Position numbers and translations under genes: made by a program. From contig NC_057376.1 in the NCBI RefSeq assembly GCF_016906535.1, positions 806,001-870,000 on the forward strand: a stretch of 64,000 nt of DNA, read 5' to 3'. The stretch comes from Rhizoctonia solani. Lineage: Eukaryota; Basidiomycota; Agaricomycetes; Cantharellales; Ceratobasidiaceae. Shown piece after piece: positions 46,457-59,689 of the stretch (its first letter is position 1; every line of letters starts with the position of its first letter). Under the pieces are notes generated by a model, which did no database searches, was not told where the DNA came from, and worked only from the letters and a program-made list of their open reading frames with translations.

Positions 46457-48154
46457 ATGGACTCGTACGTATATGTTGACTCGGTCAATACCAACCTGGT
46501 CAGTCCATGTTCTTTCTTTTATTTATATTTATCTGTCTGCTTACTGTGCTCACTCGTCCTAGGTCTGTTGTATATGCAGGTACATGCACTCTCCCCCTTG
46601 GCATGAATTGCACGATGCTCACACAGCCCAGACAACCGTTTGTAGATCCCACCACCGCCACGCCCTGTGGCCATACATTCTGTCGCACATGTATCACCCA
46701 GGCCATCCACGTCGCTGCCCAATGTCCCATCGACCGTGGAGCCCTGTCCAATCAGACATCGTCCCCGCACCCCAACTCGGTGAGTCTGACTTGTATACAA
46801 CAGCAATGCCAAAGAAAGCACCCCACTCAGTCTGCTGACCCTCGACAGTTCGGAACATGGTCGATGAACTAGTGGTACAATGCCCGAACGCTCCTCTGGG
46901 CTGCACACACACCTCGCAGCGTTACCTAATCTCCGCCCATGCATGCACCTACACTCCAGTCGCCTGCGCCTGTCCCGAATGCCCCAACTCGGTGCTCGAG
47001 CATGACCAAGACGCACACACGCCAAACACAGACACATGCACCCGCAAACTGGCTCGCTGCTCCGAGTGCGGCCTTCTCGCCCCTGCCGTCCCTGAGCATC
47101 CAGACCGCTGCCCAGCCCGACCGCACCCATGTTCCTATTGCCAAACAACGGTTCCGCACAACCGATTAGCGGCCCATGCCGCCGCCGATTGCCCTGCTGC
47201 GCCCGTTCCCTGTCCCTTGAGCGTATACGGATGTACCCACACGGGCCCCACCAAGGACATCCCCACCCACCTGTCCGAAGAATGCCCGTTTGAAAAGTTA
47301 AAGCCCTTTTTGGCCATCACCCAGTCCAGAATCGCCTCGCTCGAACACACAGTCTCCGAGCTCAAACTCCAACTCGACGCGACCAAAAACTCCCTCGGTC
47401 CATGGTTCAGACCCGCCGGCGCACCTCCCTCGACCGAACCCGAGCCCCCGCGCTTCGAGTTTAGACCGCTCGTGGGCCGGAGACGAGTCTCGAGTCCGCT
47501 CCACACTTCCATGTTCCATTTCGACGACTCGGACGGCGCTTTATCTGGCACAGCGGCCGCAAACGCTGGGAACCGACGAAGGGCCGGGAGCGGTTCGTCC
47601 GCTCTCCGTCAAGCCATCTCAGGCTCGACTGAACCCGACCCAGCGCCCACGCCCGACCTCACCTTGGACCCGTTTTCGCACATCCTTCCGCCCTCGCCTA
47701 CCAATTCCTCAGCCCGCATAGAAGCAGTTCCGTACATCCCCCCGCTAAACACCAACTCGTCCCTCGAGCACACCCTCTCCACCCTCAGGAACGGTTTGGT
47801 CTCTCTCGCCGCGTCTCTGGACATGGCGGAACGGAGGCAGGAAGTGGCCGTTACCACCGAAAGCCTTAGGATGCACGAAGAAGTCGGGAGTATGCGCGCC
47901 ATGTCCACGGTCTCAGGATGCAAGTCTCTGCCCTCGTCATGGAGCGAAACGTGGCCATGATGGGGCGTATGAGGACCAGCACGGCCGGCTCTAGTACCAC
48001 CACGACCGAACGTGCCAGTTCCAATACTCCCGAACGGAATGAAGGCGAACGCTGGGCGACCGAAACTAGGTACTACAACCAGCACCCACCCCCGCCTGTT
48101 AATCTTGCCGTGCCATACAGTATACGCAGGCAAGAGACCAATAACAAGCTCTAG
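46457..48154 (+). CDS. RING finger protein with TRAF-type zinc fingers, probable E3 ubiquitin ligase
   Basis: The RING finger is split: VCCIC lies in a 17-nt exon (46563-46579), followed by FVDPTTATPCGHTFCRTCITQAI...CPID. Two TRAF-type Cys/His arrays follow (CPNAPLGCTHTSQRYLISAHACTYTPVACACPEC; CSYCQTTVPHNRLAAHAAADCPAAPVPCP), then a coiled coil (SRIASLEHTVSELKLQLDAT) and a Ser/Pro-rich tail ending RRQETNNKL. Two places need one extra base: near 46755, where LSNQ should run into DIVPAPQLVRNMVDEL, and near 47902, where RAM should run into HGLRMQVSALVMERNV. Substrates are unknown. The gene shares a promoter of about 230 bp with YAK1. Confidence 0.82.
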
Positions 48155-48533
48155 CATACTCAAGGACGTTAGAGAGCCCTGCTCTCCCATACCCACACAA
48201 TGTCACATTCATCTCGGACTAACATCTAACCCAATCAGCTTTGTACATTTCACCCTTGTCTGACTAGTTATCCCGCTCGTGTATTTATATTTCTCAAATA
48301 CGTATCTGTATCTTGCCAGCCGTATTGACTTTTGGGGGTACTATAAAAAAAATCTCTAAGAACATAAGATTACCATAAAAGAAAAAGAGAGAGAAAAAAG
48401 TGGGGAAAGTGACATCTCCAAAACAAAAACATAGAGGAAATCAAACAAAGGCAAGGAATGAATAGGGTGAATGTACAAATACAGCAGCGCCTATTGTGCA
48501 TACACGCGAATGTGTACAACAAAGACCCAAAAA
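48155..48533. other. Convergent 3' region between the RING/TRAF gene and BRE1
   Basis: Both genes end here. There is a purine-rich tract (about 48378-48412) on the plus strand. No coding frame with family features and no RNA gene was recognised. Confidence 0.35.
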
Positions 48534-51500
48534 TCATTGGAAATAAATCTGCTGTACATCCTGTGCTGCAAACGGCAAGTTGCAAGCCGGGCACTTTCGT
48601 TGCCGTGTCGTCACGCGCGCATCTATACAGCTGGAAGAAATGTTAGGTCAGCATGCTTAACAAAATAGCTCGATGAAAGGAAACCCACTCCTTGCAAAAC
48701 GCTGTAAAAAAAAAGGCAAATGAGTTGGGGTCCTCGCAGAAAACAAAAGTAACATACTGTGCATGCACTTGAGCAATGTATGTGACCTGAAATTCTTGAC
48801 GCATGTCGAACAGCGCAGCAAAGCCATGACTTTGGTATTCTCCTTTTGGAGCTCTAGTTCGCGCACGCTCGAGGTCCCTTTGGCGTTGGTTGAAACCAGG
48901 CTCGCCTGCTTCGCCTCATCCTGCGCCTTTTTCACCTCTTCCTTGGCCTTGCCTACCATTGCTCGTGCCTCGATAGCGGCCACATCAGCCTGGTTCCGTT
49001 GTTTCTCCAGCTGGACACGAATTAATTGCGGTTCAGCTACAGTGGCGGTACGACATACCTCGGCTGCTCTGGCCCGCTCAGTGACGAGTCTGATCTCCCG
49101 GGCTTGAATCTCCCGGGCAGCTTCTTCAACTCGGTCTGTTAGTTGCTGGATAAGCTGTTTTTGGAGTACAGCCTGTTTATCTGCCGCTACCTATAAATCC
49201 CCAATTAGCACATCGTTCAACAGACTGGAAACAGCTTACCAATTGAGCATTCATCTGATTCTGGCTCTGGTTAAACTTCTCGATGAGCGCCGTCTGTCGG
49301 GCCATGTTCCTGGCCATGGTCTTGCACTCGGCTTCCTGCGTTTCCTTGGCCTTCATGACCTGGAAATACTTATTGTCCGCCTTGGCTTTCTACAGCAAAG
49401 TCAGCTTCCCCAAAAATGCGACCGTTCTTGACAACATACCTCGGTTGTGACCTTGAGTATCTTGTCCTCCAACGCAAGCAAATCAAACACTTTGAGTTTG
49501 TTCTGCTTGTCGAGAGTCTCCCAAGCAACACTGAGCTTATCAACCTCGGCAAACATGTCGTTCAATCCCTAGAAACCCCATTAGTGGCCGTTCAAATTAC
49601 AATGCGGGGCCAACCTACAGCATCAAGTTCCACACATTTGGCATTCGCAACCTTGAGTTCGACCTCCTTGGCGGTGATGATATTCTCCACTGGATCCGAA
49701 AATACATCCTGCCATTTTCCAAACGCCTTGTGGAACTTGGCCAACTCGAGCTCCGCCTCTCCTGGATGATCGATCCCCTGTAATCGCGCATGGGCAGACC
49801 TAGACACCGCATCAGCCTTTTCCGTCTATCAAGAAAGTACAAATGAGTACGGCTTACTCGAGCCGGGCTTGGAGATCGGCCACGTACGAAGGCTGCACCT
49901 GCATCCCTTGCTCGGGATCTGAACTGATATCAAGTCCCATGACATATCGCAATAGGTCTTGGTCCCCTGTTCGCGAGGCAATAGCAGCCTTCAATCGGCG
50001 GACCTCTGACATCAATACAGTTATGCGTTCCTATAACATCAACGCGCAACGTTAGAAAAGAACAGGTATAGATTCGATCATACATACGCCTCGGGTATCT
50101 AATAGGACTTTGAGTTGCGCCACGCCATTTGTTCGCTCGTTATCCCGGGCACGTCGCATTGAGAGTTCAGTGGTCAAAGCGTCTCGCGACTCGCGAAGCC
50201 GTAGGCAATCTGCCTCTCGCTTCTGGAGAGTACTTTGTAATTCGTCAATAGTCGCTTGGGATTTGCTCTGTAGGTAAAAGTTAGCATCTTGGCGCCGGCC
50301 CAATAAGCACACGTACAAGCGCCTCCTCGTGCATCATCCGCTGGTTCGACTTGAGATTATCCAACTCATCTCTGGCAGCATTCCATCGCGTCTTGTATTC
50401 CTCCACATCCGCTTTGAAATGGCTTAGCTGTTCCTGCATCAGCTTATAAGCTGAGCTGCCCAAAACCATCTCCTCGGTGGGCGCAGCAAACTACCCAAAT
50501 CTAATCAACGGATGAACATCAATACTGGAAGCCTACTCACTGCCACTTTTAGTTGCTTGAGTTCTACCAACGTTGCCTGGTGGTTGCTATTCATCTCATC
50601 GATGAGCTGTTGCCGTGACTCTGCCAGCGATTTCCATTCGCTTTCATTCTTGATGATTGCAATACCGTAGGGACTGCAGATGAAGAGGTGGCCTAAACGG
50701 AGTAAGCGACTGGGAACGCCTTATCATTTGACTGTACACACCTCGACAGGGGGCTCCTCCTTGACGTCTGCAGATGGCGTCACCGAACCGTTTGGTTGTG
50801 AGGATTTGCTGCCCACAGCCTGTACCGTCTGACTCTTTGCACGTTCCAACTTATTTTCGGCAACTTGGAGACTATTCTTCAAGGACTCGGACTCTGCTTG
50901 GGCATCCGCGAGGCGTCCACGAAGCAGATGTACTTCCGATCGCAGTGAATTTGCCTGTTGTCGGCTATTAGCAGAGGTATAATAAATCTAGGATGTTGGC
51001 ATACCTCAGTTTGTGCAGCGTGAAGTTTGTTGCGCAGATCTTTGGTATCCGGTGGTGAGTGAGGCGCTAGTTGTGCAACCTGCGCTATGAGGGATTGTGA
51101 ACTGGCAGCTAGATCCTGTAGCGCGATCTGGTAGTCGGTAGAATCGTCGTCGTCATCGTCATCTTCCTCATCATCTTCCCGCTCTTCTTCGTCTATCGAC
51201 CTGCGCACAAGATCAAATAGCTCTAGAGATAAATCATGAACAAAATTGCACATTTTTAACGACAAGAATACGCACCTCGTGTACGCTCATCTGCAGGGGG
51301 AAGTTTCTCAGAACGAACGAGAGAGCGCAGTGTGTCTAGTAGCTACGGTTAAGTCGCAACATGCATAGGAGGTTAGGGCGGAAAAGGATAAATAAATAAA
51401 TACCGACCTGGTTCCAGCAAGCTTCCATTGCTGCCATACCGGCCTCGCATACGTTCTTGCGCTTCTCAAATTCGTCAGCGGTAGCCTGTGTTCGCTCAAG

Positions 51501-51782
51501 CTCGCGAGCATAGTGCCGCATTCGTCGGTAGAGTGCCTCCTTGCGGAATGCCTGAGAGAGAAATAAATGAGCACGATTTCCATTCTTTTTTCTCCCATGC
51601 GGGTATACGAACTAGTAGCCCACCTCGAGGTTCTCGTCCTTGGGCTCGTCGTGGACGAGATCGCCATTGGGCCGTTGGCGTGGTGAGGCAGCAGCAGAGC
51701 CCGAAGTGACTGCGCGCTTCTTCGAGTTGATCGAGCTCGAGCTGGCTCCGTCGGGAGAAAGCGGCCGTTTGCGCGAGTCCAT
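48534..51782 (-). CDS. BRE1: E3 ubiquitin ligase Bre1 (histone H2B ubiquitination)
   Basis: Bre1 with Rad6 monoubiquitinates histone H2B. The N-terminus MDSRKRPLSPDGASSSS is typical of fungal members. Long coiled coils follow, with an acidic stretch (EEEREDDEEDDDDDDD) near 51130-51190. The C-terminal RING is CSTCVKNFRSHTLLKCMHTFCKDCIDARVTTRQRKCPACNLPF, ending QQIYFQ. Two short introns split the RING. Near 50644-50665 the frame must move by one base to go from the Ser-rich segment to NESEWKSLAESRQQLIDEM; a missing base in this region is likely. Otherwise the frame is continuous. Confidence 0.9.
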
Positions 51783-51950
51783 CGTCTGCAACATCGCCCT
51801 GGTCGCGGTTCTCTTGTATCGCTCACTTCGTAATGGTGGCTGTTGTCTCCAACGCTTACCCCATCATTTCACAGCCACTAGATCAAACGCTGGGCGTTTA
51901 CTCAAAAACGAAATGTCCACTTTATATAATCTACTTTACAAATAAACCGG

Positions 51951-54575
51951 CTAGTAACGAGGGATCTTCACACGAGGCACTGCACTGCCCAGGCTTTCTA
52001 CCTCTACAATCTCGCAATCTAGGTGATTGTCTGGTGTACCAATCTGGGTCTCAACGCAACAAAAATCAATGGCCTGCAACTCATGTCAACAACTGAATCA
52101 CCATAAACTGGATCAAGCTTACCGTCTCCAACGAGATCATGGGGTGGTCTGTAACAAAAGATGAGTACCCGTCTCAAGAAACCAACTTATATCACTTACG
52201 CCAAACACCCATGTTGTAAGAAATGCCTTGTGCAGTTGATGCGACGAACGCACGAAGCGTCGACAAGTCCGGCTTGTCATCTACACCCCCAGATCAATCA
52301 CTGCGACTTTTAATAAACACACTTACTCACCAACTCCATTCAACGCGACAATGACCAAGTAAGCCCTACCAGCTTTGGGCAAAGGCTCCTCAAACCCAGT
52401 CATCCTGACACCACCTGCCGTACCCATCGGAATAAACGCCTGGGATGTATACGAGTGCCTCTCAAGCAATTTGACGCTCCAATACTTTCCAGGTTCAGCC
52501 TTTTCGCCCTCTCGGATTGGCGGGGTAGCACGGTAAACACTCATGCCAGTGCGGGCGTGTGCCCCAGGTGGGTAAGTTTGCTCAACAAGTGCAAGATTAT
52601 GGAACTTGTGCGCGGTTCCTTGGTTCGCGCTGGTTACACGAATTCCACGGGGAACAGCATCTGTATCCGACCACGCTTGGATTACCGATCCATAAGCCTT
52701 GAATGCTTCAGGTGTAATAGGCAATGCAGGAATGCTAGGGGTATCCAACGATGGGGGAAGTTCAGGTGTCAATGGAGGCGTTTGCGCCCGTGCAGCAATA
52801 GCATGCAACGTCGGGGTCGATGGCTCAGCAGCAACCGGAGTTGGCGCCGGAGGAGGGATTCCAGCCGAAAACGTCTCGGGTTCCGGAGGAGGCGTTGGAC
52901 CCAACACTACAGCGTTCGCGCCCGAATCACTCATGCTTCGGCTCGAGCTAGATGCAGATGCGGATGATGAGGGTACAGGAGTAGTGCTACGAGATGGCTC
53001 TTGGGAAACCAGGGGTGTAGGCTGGGGCGTAAGCAAATCATTACGTCCGCTCGATGCCTTGGTAAGGATACCAGGGGCAGCTCCAACTGTTCCTGTTCCA
53101 ACCGCACGTGTTCCGATAATACGTACACGCTTTACACCCCCATCTACTCAAATTTAGCAAAGTGATTCGAAACTTGGGCAACATCCTTACCAGGATAGAT
53201 CGTAAACTTGACATGTGTGTAAAGCCGTCCGGTGACGTTCTCAAGTTGGAAAAAGTGCCGCTGTGAGGACCGAGCTTCTGCCTTGGTAAAATACACGTCC
53301 ATTCTTCGTCAGGCTCATGGGGATAGCCTAGAACATAACATATATGCGCTTCGAAACTTAAACCGTGACAAAAGTACGTACCTCATTGCTGCAAATTGCA
53401 TGCATAACGCAGCTCTCGGGGAAGTTACCCTTGAAGTAAGCCGTGTCTATTTCTGTCTGCTCAAGAATACCCGAATCGCCACTAAATTTGTATTAGTCGG
53501 CGTATCAAACCCTAGTTCCGGTCACTTACAGACGAATAATGACCCAGTCTTTGTGACCTGGTGTACGGCTTCGTCGTGTCTCCCATCCATCTCCCATATC
53601 CTTGCCTCGTCCAGGCAAGAGCAAGTTGGGTCCAATGCCAAAGTGCTGATCAGACGTAAAAACGACACGGGCACCCGAAAACACACTCGCAAGGTCCAAA
53701 GGTGCATGTACATCAGCCGGGAAGATGGGTGCTACTAGACCATACACCCTGAATCGCGCCTATAAAGTGCAAGCCAGTAAAATGAATCACGTCAATTCCA
53801 TGCCCGGAGTAACGGGGATGTGTAAAACGCACTATGCCTCCATCGGGGTACATGTTCAACTTGACATGTGTGTATGCCTCTTTCGTTTGAGGGATACGAA
53901 ACAAGTGACGAGATGACGGGCCTAGATCGACCTTGGGCAAAATCTCCTCCCACTGATCAGAAGCCACGGGAGTTGAATTGAAAGGGGGATGCAAAGTCCG
54001 CAAAAAGTCAGTCAAATGTAAAATAGTCATGTGCCGGTGCAAGCTCCGTGACGTCGCCGTCGTTGTATGCACCCTAATACTTACCCGTGCGTCATCTGCT
54101 TGAGGTTTCTCTCGTGCGTCTACGAATAAGGCTTGTACGGATGCCGCTGGGGCTTCGTTTCCACTAAAATGGGCAGTATCGATATCAAACCGACGATGTA
54201 GCCGGAGGGCGCCGAGTCGAATAATGCACCAATCGTGACCGGAGTTGTGACGACGGGTCTCCCAGCCATCGAAAACGGCACCGGTAGGCTTGAATGTGCC
54301 TTTGTGGGACACGCGGGCTGGCAGATATGTTAAAGCTTTATAAATAGCACGCCGAAATGGAGTGCGGACCTCGACTTTGAGTAGGTTAGAGGCTTCAGCA
54401 AAGAATCGTCCGACCAACGGACAGCGCGACCACCTAATGCCACGCTGGATATTTCTACGTATCAAGAAACGTTCACCAGAGATAAGCCAGCTGGTTGAAA
54501 GATAAGAAAAACTCACCAGTAGACGTAGCACCAAAGACATCTTGGAACTGATCCAAGGGAATACGCTCAAGACAT
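51951..54575 (-). CDS. Fused allantoicase and ureidoglycolate lyase
   Basis: Two consecutive purine-degradation enzymes lie in one frame. The N-terminal two-thirds is allantoicase, with duplicated motifs [18 protein letters not shown] / [31 protein letters not shown] / [10 protein letters not shown], and [21 protein letters not shown] / [21 protein letters not shown]. The same exon runs on through a Ser/Pro-rich linker of about 100 residues into the lyase ([54 protein letters not shown]), ending PRVKIPRY. Together they turn allantoate into glyoxylate and two ureas. In S. cerevisiae these are separate (DAL2, DAL3). At least three places (about 54568, 54401, 53258; possibly also 53381) need one extra base, one right after the start. 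Confidence 0.85.
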
Positions 54576-55251
54576 GTTTTCGTTGTTTTTCGTGGCAGTT
54601 CTGGTCGTGTGAGAAGAATGAAAATGAGTAATCGAGTCAGAAATGGAGACTATTTATCAGGGGCCAAAGCGCAGTTTGATATGGCTACCCCGCACTTGGC
54701 CACCTGGAAACTGTGCCCCATGATCGGGAATATCCGTTGGCTTCCATTTCTCCAGCTCGGCCTTGATCGGCCCGTAATCGGGTCTGAATGATGCCTTGAA
54801 CGCCGATACAATTGACCATACTGCGATAGAGTGACGTAGATGTAGGTGTCAAGTTAAATATATCACAGTACACCCTACGGCGCGTGCCTTTTGCTATACA
54901 TCCGAATCCTAAGAATAGCTAACCCATCGCTGCAGCGCCCAGCTTCCTTGAAACTGTACAATCATGAGGGATTTCCACTGATACGCAGGGAATCTAAGCG
55001 AGCACATGCACGCAAATGTGACTTCCTACACGGCGATAAATCCGAAATCTCGTTATTGGGAAGCGCCCATACACAAACTGTTTACAGTATGTTGAGACAA
55101 AGTGCTTGGTGAGTGAGTTTGGATGGATGCTCATGGTTGCCAGGTTAAGTGTCCAAATGAAGCCCAGCCCCCCAAGCGCGCGCTTACTTGATTTACCCGG
55201 AGCTCGGCTATTCACAAACTTTCACATTTTGACTCCATTTGCCAAACCACC
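54576..55251. promoter_or_regulatory. Divergent promoter region between allantoicase fusion and MRI1
   Basis: About 676 bp separate the starts. Short open frames exist but have no family features. The stretch should hold the promoter of the purine-degradation gene, which in other fungi is nitrogen-regulated; I did not find a convincing cluster of GATA sites by eye. Confidence 0.35.
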
Positions 55252-56810
55252 ATGACAATCGAAAATCTACTTACATCCCTCCGCACGGATGGCGACAAGA
55301 TTACCATTATAGACCAGCTACTTCTTCCACACCAAGAAAAATGGATCGAGGTCGACTCAATCGAGGCTGCATATGATGCGATCAAGTCGATGAAGGTGAG
55401 TTGTGTACATTGTATGCGTTGATGTTTCATGAATATATTATTATTAGATACGAGGTGCACCTGCAATTGCATCCCTTGCCGCTCTTTCGCTTGCGTCCCA
55501 TCTATCTATTGCCCTCAAGTCCGACCCTCAACCCGCATTCCTAGCGTCACCAAACGCGCTCCGAGACCATGTTCTCCCCCAACTCAGCTATCTCTATTCA
55601 TCCCGTCCTACTGCAGTAAACCTTGGTGCTGCTACTCGCCGACTACAAAATACTCTGCAAGCTGGCCTTGATGCCGGTCACAGCGCCGAGGATATTGCCA
55701 ATGCCTTGGTCAAGGAAGGGCGCGCTGTGGCGGACGAGGATTTTGGAAGAAACCGGGAAATGTCAAAACACGGCGCAGAGTGGCTCGTAGAGCGTGTAAA
55801 AGCGGAAGGCGGAGAAGCATCTGGTCTCAACGTCATGACGGTGTGCAATACTGGGAGCTTGGCAACCTCGGTTTGTAATTTTTATGTAGCAAATGCACAT
55901 CACTGATTAACTGTGCTAGGGATATGGTACTGCTCTTGGCCTCATCACCCATCTATTTGAGCAAGGACAGTTGGGGAAAGCCTACTTTACTCAGACTGCG
56001 CCTTACCATCAGGGCACTCGTCTTACGGCCATGGAACTCGTAACGATTGGAGCCCCTGTGCGATGCTCTGCGACAATATGGTCGGATCTCTCTTCCAAAA
56101 CCAGACTATTCACGCAGTAGGTAAAGCGCATTACATGCTCTTTTTGTCGAGAGCCCAACTAACGTAATTTATCTATTCAGCTGTAGGCGCAGACCGAGTT
56201 GCTCGCAATGGAGACACCGCGAACAAAGTTGGCACTTATAATGCTGCGGTCATAGCCGCAAGACACAATATTCCGTTCATTGTGGTTGCACCTGTGAGCA
56301 CCATAGATCTGGATACACCCGACGGCTCCAAGTAAGTGGCACTCCTCTTTTCTCGACGCACCTATTAGCCACCGTGACTGTGTGCTGGAACATTCCAACG
56401 GCAATCGTACTTTAACTTTCTTCATTGCCGTTCATCGTTCCTATAAATAACTTTTTAACTTTCCGCAGGATACCTATTGAACAACGGCCGGGCGTAGAGG
56501 CTTGCCTGGTTCGCGGGGCCGTTTACCCTCCATCAAGCTCTGCATCGGAGCCCGAACTGACCCAGGTGAGAGCACAATATCACGTCATTCTAGGCTCTTA
56601 TGCCGCACAAGTTTCGTGTTCTCGATGACTAATATCATATATAATAATTTAGGTTCTCCTGACTCCACCTGCTTTGAATCACACGACATCAGTTTACAAC
56701 CCGGCATTTGACGTCACACCGGCAGGCTCATCACCGCCATAGTGACAGAAAAGGGTGTGGCAGTTCGCAAGCCTGGGCAACTTCATTTCGACTTGTCTGT
56801 CATTACCTAG
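55252..56810 (+). CDS. MRI1: Methylthioribose-1-phosphate isomerase
   Basis: An enzyme of methionine salvage, converting methylthioribose-1-phosphate to the ribulose form; it belongs to the eIF2B-alpha-like fold. Motifs are [28 protein letters not shown] (catalytic Cys), [31 protein letters not shown] (catalytic Asp), [40 protein letters not shown]. Two places need one extra base: about 56060 (GAPV should run into [14 protein letters not shown]) and about 56724 (TPA should run into LITAIVTE). The last exon then ends FDLSVIT at 56810. Confidence 0.92.
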
Positions 56811-57139
56811 AGTAGAGTAACCCTACATTCATAAATTTCACTAGAACGGTCCATAGACATGAATGAATACTTCGCAAATTAATGCATGCGAAATAAATAG
56901 ATGAACATACACATATCGTTCATTCATAAGGTACGAATACATCGGTCATAACCGGATTACCGAAAGCAAAATGAGCGACAAAAGAAACATAGTCAATCCC
57001 AAAGTATGAGGTTAGTGCTGTGACGGTGCATGCTATGTATGTGCTTGGGCTCCGGCCCAGCATACGTCCACTTTATTAATCGCGCTGTTCAAACCACAGA
57101 GAGCACAAAGATGGAAAGAATACAGTAAAAAGAAATAGG
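56811..57139. other. Convergent 3' region between MRI1 and ERT1
   Basis: About 330 AT-rich bases between two gene ends. There are no open frames worth calling and no RNA gene. Confidence 0.35.
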
Positions 57140-59448
57140 CTATAGGAGGGGTAACCATTGACCTGTTGGACACGTGCCTCTAAAGTCAGAACATGCCCTC
57201 GCTTAGGATCAAAGAATCTCCTTACCGATGATCAAACTTGGCAAGTCGAACAAGTCCCTCCGGATTGAGAAGCAAAAGGCACAAGGAACGGGGGCACCGT
57301 TAGGCTTTAGCAAAACGCAGTGCAAGTTGACTGAGCGAGTACTGTTCTCGAATGCGTGTGCTGCGAATTGTTCCCAGTATTCGACCGTCGATTGGTTCTC
57401 GAACAACTTTTTAAAGAAAGCAAATATGGCGTCAGAAACTGTTGGTCATATGTCCAGATCTGATACCCTTGTACCGGACTTGATCATATGCGCACTACTC
57501 ACCTCATAGATGAACGTCCTCTTCCCTAACAGTTCTTTGCGACTCCACTCCGTAAGCATGGTGAATTCCAATCCCACCAGACAAATTTCGCCAGTGCGAC
57601 GCCAGACGACGGTTGGCGTGCCACTGAATGATATCAATTTATCAAGTTCCTACCACGAGGATTATGTCAGTCGAGGGGCTCGTTCGAAATACCAGGAAGG
57701 TACCCACGGCCAAGCTCCGTTGTAAACATCGTTCGACAAACACTTCATCTTCGTCTGCTAGAGGCATTTGAAGGGCGATCAATGAAGGCCGCACGATGGC
57801 TAAAGCCCGGACGACACGTAGGATGTCGTTTTTGTCAAAGTGGCTGTTCGGATGGATTGCCAAATCATAGGGAAGTAGGTCCCAGATGTTTGAGTAGGGC
57901 AAATACCAAATGGTTGGGGGGAGGGTGGGACAAGGCCATTCAAGTTGGGTTGATCGAGCGATGTGAACCACGTATGTCACCGATAATTTCGTCCGCGAAA
58001 TTTGTAGAATGACGTGGTAAAGTAACCCCAGACCACCGCACCAAAACAGAAATAATTTTATATCCCACGTATAAACAACCGCCACCGCCAAGTAGCAAGA
58101 ATAGAAGGGAACACGACAATCAGTAGGGTATTCGAAAACCCCGAGAAAGAACGCACCGGTCATGTAGATATGACATAAGGAAGTGATATCCCTCAGTATA
58201 GTCATATTTTTTCACTCCATCTGAATACGCCCAATTTGTACTCCCTGTCCCAACTTGGCTTGTTGCTCGGGGCTTGACGATTTCGCCTGTAGTGCTAGGT
58301 TCGGATGCAGGTGGAGATGGTAAAGCTAACTGGCTACCTTGTCTTTGAATTCCATTGCTATTGTTGTACGGTAGAGGGTGGGACTCGGTTGTACGAACAA
58401 ACGAACGCGAATCAGACCCGGCCGAAGGGCCATTATTTCCGTTTCCTGATTGGGGCAATTGTGCTTGCGCCTGTGCGTAGTGCATCCCAAGCGTTTGTGG
58501 CATGCCACCCCATGGTTCAGAAGGATGTAAGGATGCAGGGCTACCATTAGTCCCGTTGGCGACAGTCGGGCTAGGATTTGTGAGCGCTGCGGGATCAAGT
58601 GAAGGGTTGGAATTCGGTGAACCGCCCGGCTGGTTGAGAATCGCGGAAAGAATCGAATATTCGAGGTTAGCTGCCTCAGACCCAAAAGTATAAGTTGGAT
58701 CGAAAGTGATGTTGAAAAGGGGATCTGTTGGTGTAGAGAAACCTAGTGTGGAGAAAGCGGGTTGGGGGAACGGAGTTAGCGGCATGCGCCCCACTCGTGA
58801 TGCTGTATTTACCTGGTAGTAATGATGAGGCCTCGTCGGTGGAACTAAGCCCCGTTATGACTTGGGTTTGCGGGAGGCTAGGTGTTTGTTGACACTCTGT
58901 GTTGCTGCGTTCTTTAGTACGCTTTAACTCTTCTAGGGAGACCGGGCCAGTCAGACCGGTACGGGAATCACGCGACCTGGGAACATACCGAGTTCATCAT
59001 CATCGAGGAGATACTTGGCCTTCTTTCGGTGCCCTTCGGTACAGTTGTCGCCAATGCCTCGCTTCACACAGCGCATACACGGGCGAGCTAGTGGATCAAC
59101 AGAATGAATTATTGTGGTTGAAATGGTCAAATTACAAGCAACGCACCGTCGTCACAAGTGAGATGGGCCTTCTGGCAATGGAAACATGCGCGGTTGGCCT
59201 ATGCAAGCTTCAGCCATAGTCGGATGGGAATTACTTGTGCTCACCTTTTTCTTCTTTGGCGCTGGGGTCTCCTGGGCGGGAGAGGCGGCCCGAGATGTGT
59301 CAGCGCTGGCTCGAACATCCCGTTTGCGTTTGCTGGGTTGGGGAGCAATTGGTACTTTCTTCGAGGACTCTGCCGACTGAGCTGTGTCGAATCTGGATAG
59401 ATCGGCAGTAGGTGGGCGGGGCCGGAGGGGGGGTTGGACATCCATCAT
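57140..59448 (-). CDS. ERT1: Transcription regulator of the Ert1/AcuK family (gluconeogenesis)
   Basis: A zinc-cluster DNA-binding protein. The Zn2Cys6 domain is ANRACFHCQKAHLTCDD / ARPCMRCVKRGIGDNC (six cysteines), followed by EGHRKKAKYLLDDDEL. A central Ser/Pro/Gln-rich region leads to YTEGYHFLMSYLHDR, then FDKNDILRVVRALAIVRPSL and LIALQMPLADEDEVFVERC, and a PAS-like domain: ELDKLISFSGTPTVVW, RRTGEICLVGLEF, LFENQSTVEYWEQFAAHAFE, CAFCFSIRRDLFDLPSLIIGQWLPLL. Family members control gluconeogenic and respiratory genes. One intron (58156-57844) is about 313 nt, against 50-70 nt elsewhere. The gene ends at 57140 and shares a short promoter with the methyltransferase gene. Confidence 0.9.
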
Positions 59449-59689
59449 AGTGGGAGATATACCAGGTATCCCGCAAGGCACTATACGTAAGCCTGGCAGA
59501 ATATTACTGGTACTATTGGGACTGTCCTATCGAGGCGGTGGGCGGGAGGCGCTCTGGGTGTAGGTAAGTAAATCTACGATCAGCGAGGTGGGTCGAAAGA
59601 GCCGGAAAGGCAGTCACGTGAACAGGGCCGTTCCGAACGGAACCACTGGGATGGTAAACTTATGCACTGCCGAATATTATTGCGGGGTT

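Noticed and set aside
46519..48196. Two open frames on the minus strand (209 and 195 codons)
   Set aside because: Both lie opposite the RING/TRAF gene, which has clear zinc-finger motifs on the plus strand.
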